Source of the DNA: Algoriphagus oliviformis
Lineage (GTDB): Bacteria > Bacteroidota > Bacteroidia > Cytophagales > Cyclobacteriaceae
Assembly (NCBI RefSeq): GCF_017254915.1
Contig: NZ_JAFKCT010000001.1
Coordinates: forward strand, 310,001 to 374,000
Length of the DNA: 64,000 bases
Direction: 5' to 3'
Position numbers and translations under genes: made by a program. Below, one piece after another: positions 59,486-64,000 of this stretch (position 1 is its first letter; every line of letters starts with the position of its first letter). Below the pieces are notes generated by a model. That model saw only the letters and a program-made list of their open reading frames with translations, was not told the origin of the DNA and ran no database searches.

Positions 59486-62020
59486 ATGAAGAAAATTCTA
59501 CTCTCATTTGCCTTAGCTACGTCCTTTATCTGGGCGGCTTTCGCCCAAATCCAGACTCCTGAGCAGTTTTTGGGTTACAAGCCGGGTGATCGCTTCACAC
59601 CGCATCATCGCATGGTGGACTACTTTGAGCATGTCGCCGCGCAAAATCCCAACGTCAAACTGATCCAATACGGAGAGACCAACGAGAAGCGCCCGCTGAT
59701 CGTCGCCATCCTCTCCAGCCCCGAAAACATGGCCAAGCTGGAGCAGATCCGTACCGACAACCTGAAGCGTGCTGGCATGATGGAAGGCACGCCGGGCACC
59801 GAGATTCCGATCAACTGGATGTCTTTCAACGTCCATGGCAACGAGTCCGTGGGTATGGAGGCGGCTATTTCCTCCTTCTACACGCTCGCCAACCCCGAAA
59901 ATGCCAAATCCCAAGAATGGCTGAAAAACCAAGTGGTCATCCTCGACCCCTGCATCAACCCGGACGGCCGTGACCGCTACTCCAACTGGTACAACCAGAA
60001 AATGAACACCACCCTGCAGCCAGACCTGCAGTCCATGGAGCACAGCGAGCCTTGGCCAGGCGGCCGCGCCAACCATTACCTTTTTGACCTAAACAGGGAC
60101 TGGGCTTGGCAGGTACAGGTGGAGTCCCAGCAGCGCTTGAAAATCTACCAAGAGTGGATGCCGCAGCTGCACCTGGACTTCCACGAGCAGGGAATCGACC
60201 AGCCATTCTACATGGCTCCGGCGGCCGAACCACTACACGAGCAACTGACCCCATTCCAGCATGAATTTCAGGACATCTTCGGAAGAAACACCGCCCGGTA
60301 CTTTGACGAGATGGGCCGGTTCTACTTCACCAAGGAGCGTTTTGACCTGCTCTACCCCTCCTACGGCGACACCTATCCCATGTACAACGGCGCGATCGGT
60401 ATGACCATCGAGCAGGGCGGAGGCGGCCGGGTCGGCATCGGTGGCTACAACTCCCTGGGCGATACCGTCACCCTGAGCAGCCGCATTGCGGGACACTACA
60501 CGGCTGCCATGTCCGCCGCCGAAGTGACCAGCCAAAACGCGAAAAAACTGGTGGATGAATTTGCCGCCTACTTCAAGTCAAACTCCTCCAGCCCCAAAGC
60601 GAAATACAAGAGCTTTGTAATCAAGGGCGACAGCAACCCCGCCCAAGTCGCCAAGCTGCTCGAGCTTTTGGACAAAAACGGAATCAAATACGGGAAAGCA
60701 GGAGCCAAATCCGGCCTAAAAGGCTTCGAGTACCAAAGCGGCAAAGCCGGGATTTCCTTTTCGACCTCCGAAAACGACATCGTCGTCAACGCCTACCAGC
60801 CCAAATCTGTCTTGGCGCAGGTATTCTTTGAACCAAATCCCGTCCTCAACGACTCCATCACCTACGACATCACCAGCTGGGCACTGCCCTATGCCTACGG
60901 CCTGAGCGCCTATGCGATGGAGACAAGGCTGGATGCCGCCGGAGCCTACGAGAAGCCCGCCCCAGCCTCCAACCCGGTCGGCAAAACGCCGGTCGCTTAC
61001 CTCGCCCAGTGGCAGGGCACCCGGGATGTCGCTTTCTTGGCGGCCCTGCTCAATGCCAAAGTACGCGTGAAGTATGCCGAGTATGCCTTTGAGGTGGAGG
61101 GTAAAAGCTTCCCGGCAGGCTCCCTGATCATCACCAAGGGGGGCAATGAATATGTGCATGACTTTGACAAAAAAGTCACAGACGCGGCCAACAAATTTGG
61201 GGTGAAACTGGCTACCACCCAGACCGGCTACATGGACAAGGGCAAGGACTTTGGCTCCCCAAACATCAAGGCGATCAAATCTCCCAAGGTAGCCCTGGTC
61301 GGAGGCAACGGCACCTCTTCATTAAGCTTTGGAGAGATCTGGCACTTCTTCGAAAAGGATCTCAACTACCCGCTTGTCACCCTGGACGCCAGCGCTATGG
61401 GCGGCTACGACCTGGCCAAATACGACGTGATCATCCTACCATCCGTTTACGGATCGGCCCTCAACGCCAATTCACAGCAAAAAATCACCGATTGGGTCAA
61501 AGCTGGAGGAAAGCTGATCGCCCTAGACGCGGCGCTCAACCTCTTTGCCAACAAAGAGGGTTTTGCGCTAAAGACTTTTGACTCCGAGGAGGAAAAAAAG
61601 GCGGCCGAGAAAGCGGCTACCGAACTCAGCAAGAAAGAAAGACTGGAGCCCTACATGGACGGCGAACGACTGGAGATCTCTGCGGGTACGGCTGGCGCGA
61701 TCTACGAAGTGAAGATGGACCAGACCCACCCGCTGGGTTATGGCACAGGCGGGAAATTTTATACGCTGAAAAACAACTCCAATCACTTTGCCTACCTGTC
61801 CGGCGGGGCAAATGCGGGCATCATCGCCGCAAACGACTCCTATCGCACCGGATACATCGGCTACAAGATCAAGTCCAAGATGGGCCAATCTCTGGCTATC
61901 GGCGTGGAGTCACAGGGTAGAGGGCAGCTCATCTACTTTGTGGACAACCCCATCTTCCGGGGATTCTGGGAGAGCGGAAAACTCGTGCTGAGCAACGCAA
62001 TATTTCTGGCGGGGCAGTAA
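59486..62020 (+). CDS. Exported M14-family zinc carboxypeptidase
   Basis: 844 residues with a signal peptide (MKKILLSFALATSFIWAAFA). The zinc site is FNVHGNESVGMEA (His117 and Glu120) plus His233 in LHLDFHEQG; NPDGRDRYSNWYN (about 159-171) is the substrate Asn-Arg-type segment and the catalytic Glu lies in MTIEQGGGG (about 310-318). A long C-terminal part (about 370-844) of unclear domain type holds VKLATTQ and a glutamine-amidotransferase-like stretch (YDVIILPSVYGSALN, about 646-660). A terminator follows. Confidence 0.9.
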   Translation: MKKILLSFALATSFIWAAFAQIQTPEQFLGYKPGDRFTPHHRMVDYFEHVAAQNPNVKLIQYGETNEKRPLIVAILSSPENMAKLEQIRTDNLKRAGMMEGTPGTEIPINWMSFNVHGNESVGMEAAISSFYTLANPENAKSQEWLKNQVVILDPCINPDGRDRYSNWYNQKMNTTLQPDLQSMEHSEPWPGGRANHYLFDLNRDWAWQVQVESQQRLKIYQEWMPQLHLDFHEQGIDQPFYMAPAAEPLHEQLTPFQHEFQDIFGRNTARYFDEMGRFYFTKERFDLLYPSYGDTYPMYNGAIGMTIEQGGGGRVGIGGYNSLGDTVTLSSRIAGHYTAAMSAAEVTSQNAKKLVDEFAAYFKSNSSSPKAKYKSFVIKGDSNPAQVAKLLELLDKNGIKYGKAGAKSGLKGFEYQSGKAGISFSTSENDIVVNAYQPKSVLAQVFFEPNPVLNDSITYDITSWALPYAYGLSAYAMETRLDAAGAYEKPAPASNPVGKTPVAYLAQWQGTRDVAFLAALLNAKVRVKYAEYAFEVEGKSFPAGSLIITKGGNEYVHDFDKKVTDAANKFGVKLATTQTGYMDKGKDFGSPNIKAIKSPKVALVGGNGTSSLSFGEIWHFFEKDLNYPLVTLDASAMGGYDLAKYDVIILPSVYGSALNANSQQKITDWVKAGGKLIALDAALNLFANKEGFALKTFDSEEEKKAAEKAATELSKKERLEPYMDGERLEISAGTAGAIYEVKMDQTHPLGYGTGGKFYTLKNNSNHFAYLSGGANAGIIAANDSYRTGYIGYKIKSKMGQSLAIGVESQGRGQLIYFVDNPIFRGFWESGKLVLSNAIFLAGQ

Positions 62021-62040
62021 AAACTTTCCACATCCAATCA

Positions 62041-62074
62041 AAGGCCGACCACGTTTTGCGAGGTCGGCCTTTTC
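62041..62074 (+). terminator. Terminator after the M14 gene
   Basis: AAGGCCGACC (62041-62050) pairs with GGTCGGCCTT (62062-62071), followed by TTCG. Between convergent genes. The rest of the gap (62075-62248) has only a small imperfect palindrome near 62190-62214 and no gene I can support. Confidence 0.8.
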
Positions 62075-62248
62075 GTTTCTTCTGCATCCAAGTTCCGAGC
62101 CACGAGACACCCATTCGTCGCAACATCCAATCTCTTGCTTGATGGCCAAAAACCGCCATGCTGGTTAAGCGAGCGCGACACGAAATGATTTCTCCTCATC
62201 CCGATGGACAGGAGAACGGAGGGTTATCCAAGCAGACAGCGCCCGGAC

Positions 62249-63301
62249 TTATCTGAATCCCTCATTGATTTGTCCGAGCGTCTTGACGCCGGGGCAGAGC
62301 GTGTTTTCTTTCAGCTGGTTGAGGGGAGTTTTGGTGGTATTCAGCGTCCGATGGAGATCCTTCCAATCGGTGTTGACATAGAGCAAACCCGTCAATATCT
62401 CCTCTTTCGCCCTGGCTTTTTGGAGGGCATTGACGGCGGAATTCCGGTCTTCGGGATCCCAGTCCAAGGCCAGCTTGTTCAGCTGGATCTCCGAGCCGTC
62501 GTGCAGCTCTACGTGGGTGGACTTGCCCGCATCATAGCTCACGTTGATCTCCTCTTTGCCTGGCACCAAATCCCTGGCGGAGGTGGCCTCGATATGCTCC
62601 CGCACGTAGTCGTAGGACTTGGTGGAGCCGGGGTTGTTGTTGAACGTGACGCAGGGAGAGATCACGTTGAGAAAGGCGAAACCTGGGTGCTTAATCGCCG
62701 CTTTGAGCAAGGGGATAAGCTGCTGCTTGTCTCCACTGAAGCTCTGGGCAACGAAGGAAGCTCCGAGCTCTATGGCCATGCTGGCCAGGTCAATGGCCTG
62801 AAAGGGATTAATCGATCCCGACTTGTTCTTTGAGCCTTGGTCGGCCGTGGCGGAATCCTGTCCCTTCGTCAGCCCGTAGCAGCCATTGTTCATGACGACA
62901 TAGACCATGTTGAGATTTCTTCTGATCACGTGCACAAACTGCCCCATGCCTATCGATGCCGAATCCCCATCTCCGGAAACCCCAAAATAGACCAAGTCAC
63001 GGTTGGCCATGTTGGCGCCCGTCGCCACGGAGGGCATGCGTCCATGCACCGAGTTGAAGCCATGGGAGTTGCCCAAAAAGTAGGTAGGCGTCTTGGAGGA
63101 GCAGCCTATCCCGGAGATCTTGGCAACCAGATGAGGCTCGATGGACAGCTCAAAGCAGGCTCTGGCGATCGCCGCGCTGATGCTGTCATGGCCGCAGCCG
63201 GCACAGAGGGTGGACAGGCTTCCTTCGTATTCTTTGAGCGTGTATCCCAGTTTGTTTTTGGGGAGCTTGGGGTGGCTAAACAGCGGTTTTAGATAGCTCA
63301 T
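62249..63301 (-). CDS. korB: 2-oxoacid:ferredoxin oxidoreductase, beta subunit
   Basis: 350 residues. LCAGCGHDSI (about 32-41) has the family Cys motif of the beta subunit; GDGDSASIGMGQFVHVIRRN (about 109-128) with MNNGCYGLTKGQDSATADQGSKN (about 137-159) is the thiamine diphosphate site. With the alpha subunit it oxidatively decarboxylates a 2-oxoacid (2-oxoglutarate is the usual one) to the CoA ester, reducing ferredoxin. Its start overlaps the end of the alpha gene by 26 bases, showing coupling. Confidence 0.9.
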   Translation of the reverse strand: MSYLKPLFSHPKLPKNKLGYTLKEYEGSLSTLCAGCGHDSISAAIARACFELSIEPHLVAKISGIGCSSKTPTYFLGNSHGFNSVHGRMPSVATGANMANRDLVYFGVSGDGDSASIGMGQFVHVIRRNLNMVYVVMNNGCYGLTKGQDSATADQGSKNKSGSINPFQAIDLASMAIELGASFVAQSFSGDKQQLIPLLKAAIKHPGFAFLNVISPCVTFNNNPGSTKSYDYVREHIEATSARDLVPGKEEINVSYDAGKSTHVELHDGSEIQLNKLALDWDPEDRNSAVNALQKARAKEEILTGLLYVNTDWKDLHRTLNTTKTPLNQLKENTLCPGVKTLGQINEGFR

Positions 63302-64000
63302 GATTCGAGGTTTTTTTGGGGTCTAAGGATTGGATGATCTGCTGGCGGATCGAGTCTGCGGTGATGGGCATGCCGTCATAGTTGAGCACAGGCACGAGCT
63401 TTTTGGGAGGGCAGTCCAGCTCCATGATCAGCATTTTGCGCATCTGTGCGTCCCGGTTTTGCTCGATGACAAAGAGCTTTTCGTGGCTTTCGACAAAATC
63501 CACCACTTCTTTCCCGAAGGGGAAGGCCTTGATCCGGATCGAGTCTACGGCGACGCCATCTCCTTCCAGCAAGTCTTTGGCTTCCTCGGAAGAAAAAGTA
63601 GAAGTGCCAAAATACAGCATTCCCACCGCTCCTGATTGGGAAGAGAGGTTGACCTCTGCCGCAGGCACCATGCCCTTGGCAGTGTCCCATTTTCGGGTCA
63701 GGCGGTCCATATTCCGCTTGTAGGCTGCGCCGTCCTCCGTATAGGCTGCATACTCGTCTTTGGAAGTCCCCCGGGTGAAAAAAGAACCTTTGGTCGGGTG
63801 TGTGCCGGGATAGGTTCGATAGGGAATGCCATCCCCATCCGAGTCCAGATAGCGCCCAAACTTGCCTATCCCTTCCAGCTCCTCCGCAGTCAGCACCTTG
63901 CCCCTTTTGTACTTCCGCTTGACATCCCAGTAAAAAGGATCGCTCACATGGTCATTCATTCCCAAGTCCAAATCGGTGAGGAGAATGACCGGAGTCTGCA
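63276..64000 (-). CDS. korA: 2-oxoacid:ferredoxin oxidoreductase, alpha subunit, C-terminal part (5' end outside window)
   Basis: About 240 C-terminal residues are visible, and the frame remains open to the window edge; beyond the first in-window Met the translation reads TPVILLTDLDLGMNDHV, typical of the pyrimidine-binding domain of the alpha subunit. The following segments YRTYPGTHPTKGSFFTRGTSKDEY and the C-terminal transketolase-like domain (IKAFPFGKEVVDFVESHEKLFVIEQNRDAQMRKML) confirm it. The family usually has about 600 residues, so more than half is missing. Together with korB it forms an operon read on the minus strand. Confidence 0.87.
   Translation of the reverse strand, partial: QTPVILLTDLDLGMNDHVSDPFYWDVKRKYKRGKVLTAEELEGIGKFGRYLDSDGDGIPYRTYPGTHPTKGSFFTRGTSKDEYAAYTEDGAAYKRNMDRLTRKWDTAKGMVPAAEVNLSSQSGAVGMLYFGTSTFSSEEAKDLLEGDGVAVDSIRIKAFPFGKEVVDFVESHEKLFVIEQNRDAQMRKMLIMELDCPPKKLVPVLNYDGMPITADSIRQQIIQSLDPKKTSNHELSKTAV

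Noticed and set aside
1-64000. CRISPR array, prophage, rRNA or tRNA gene
   Set aside because: I read both strands for regularly spaced repeats, structural phage genes, and conserved tRNA T-loop or rRNA sequences and found none I could support.

Overview
The window looks like about 64 kb of chromosome from a Bacteroidota bacterium of the Cytophagales, most likely Cyclobacteriaceae and plausibly Algoriphagus-like; the genus is an inference from gene content and style, not from a marker gene. Support comes from the gliding/type IX secretion-associated proteins GldE and GldJ, a TonB-dependent receptor with an outer-membrane beta-barrel of the Bacteroidota kind, paired DUF3857 transglutaminase-like proteins, the nrnA - FKBP lipoprotein - ndk neighbourhood, promoter elements of the TAnnTTTG type, and weak or absent Shine-Dalgarno sequences. 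I saw no rRNA or tRNA genes, no insertion sequence, no prophage and no CRISPR array. Genes are cut at both edges (gldE on the left, the 2-oxoacid:ferredoxin oxidoreductase alpha subunit on the right). LAYOUT. 0-8.2 kb: the end of gldE, the glutamate synthase operon gltBD, then a small A+T-richer two-gene cassette (DUF2188 protein plus a TIR/deoxyribosyltransferase-like protein) with a terminator on each side, which is the best candidate here for an undescribed accessory (possibly defence) module. 8.2-17.4 kb: a Spy-like periplasmic protein, type II NADH dehydrogenase, a YebC-type translation/transcription factor, a YjjX-type NTPase, a conserved secreted protein, an M28 peptidase, a ClC chloride protein, a convergent gap holding a cluster of DnaA boxes, then mtgA and a methyltransferase. 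17.5-30.3 kb: two overlapping DUF3857 proteins (one with and one without the catalytic residues), a MaoC dehydratase, a TonB receptor, Mn/Fe superoxide dismutase, tadA, two divergent phosphate-transport-like genes, deoC and a saccharopine/alanine dehydrogenase-like enzyme. 30.5-39.4 kb: three FKBP lipoproteins and nrnA, ndk, a lemA/TPM-domain envelope operon, a two-DTG aspartyl protease with a PDZ domain, a Fur-family regulator, and an SRPBCC protein coupled to a lone cytochrome oxidase subunit III. 39.5-51.0 kb: mfd, gldJ, an S9 peptidase, an AAA_14/DUF4143 ATPase behind unusual palindromes, uppP, and a DUF4139 protein carrying a SusC-like insertion. 51.0-64.0 kb: structured intergenic repeats, small envelope and regulatory genes, oxyR, a Tat-exported Gfo/Idh/MocA oxidoreductase, a lipoprotein with two thioredoxin-fold domains, a MarR regulator, an M14 carboxypeptidase and the korAB-type pair. 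HOW THEY WORK TOGETHER. Most of the window is core metabolism, envelope maintenance and stress response: nitrogen assimilation (gltBD), respiration (ndh, a lone subunit III), peroxide/superoxide defence (oxyR, sodA, thioredoxin-fold lipoprotein, MarR), peptidoglycan and lipid-carrier recycling (mtgA, uppP), nucleotide hygiene (nrnA, ndk, yjjX, deoC) and secreted peptidases. The non-core signals are the 7.3-8.2 kb cassette, the palindrome-controlled ATPase at 47-48 kb, the dispersed heptamer repeats found at three convergent gene ends, and the DnaA-box cluster at 15.5-15.7 kb.
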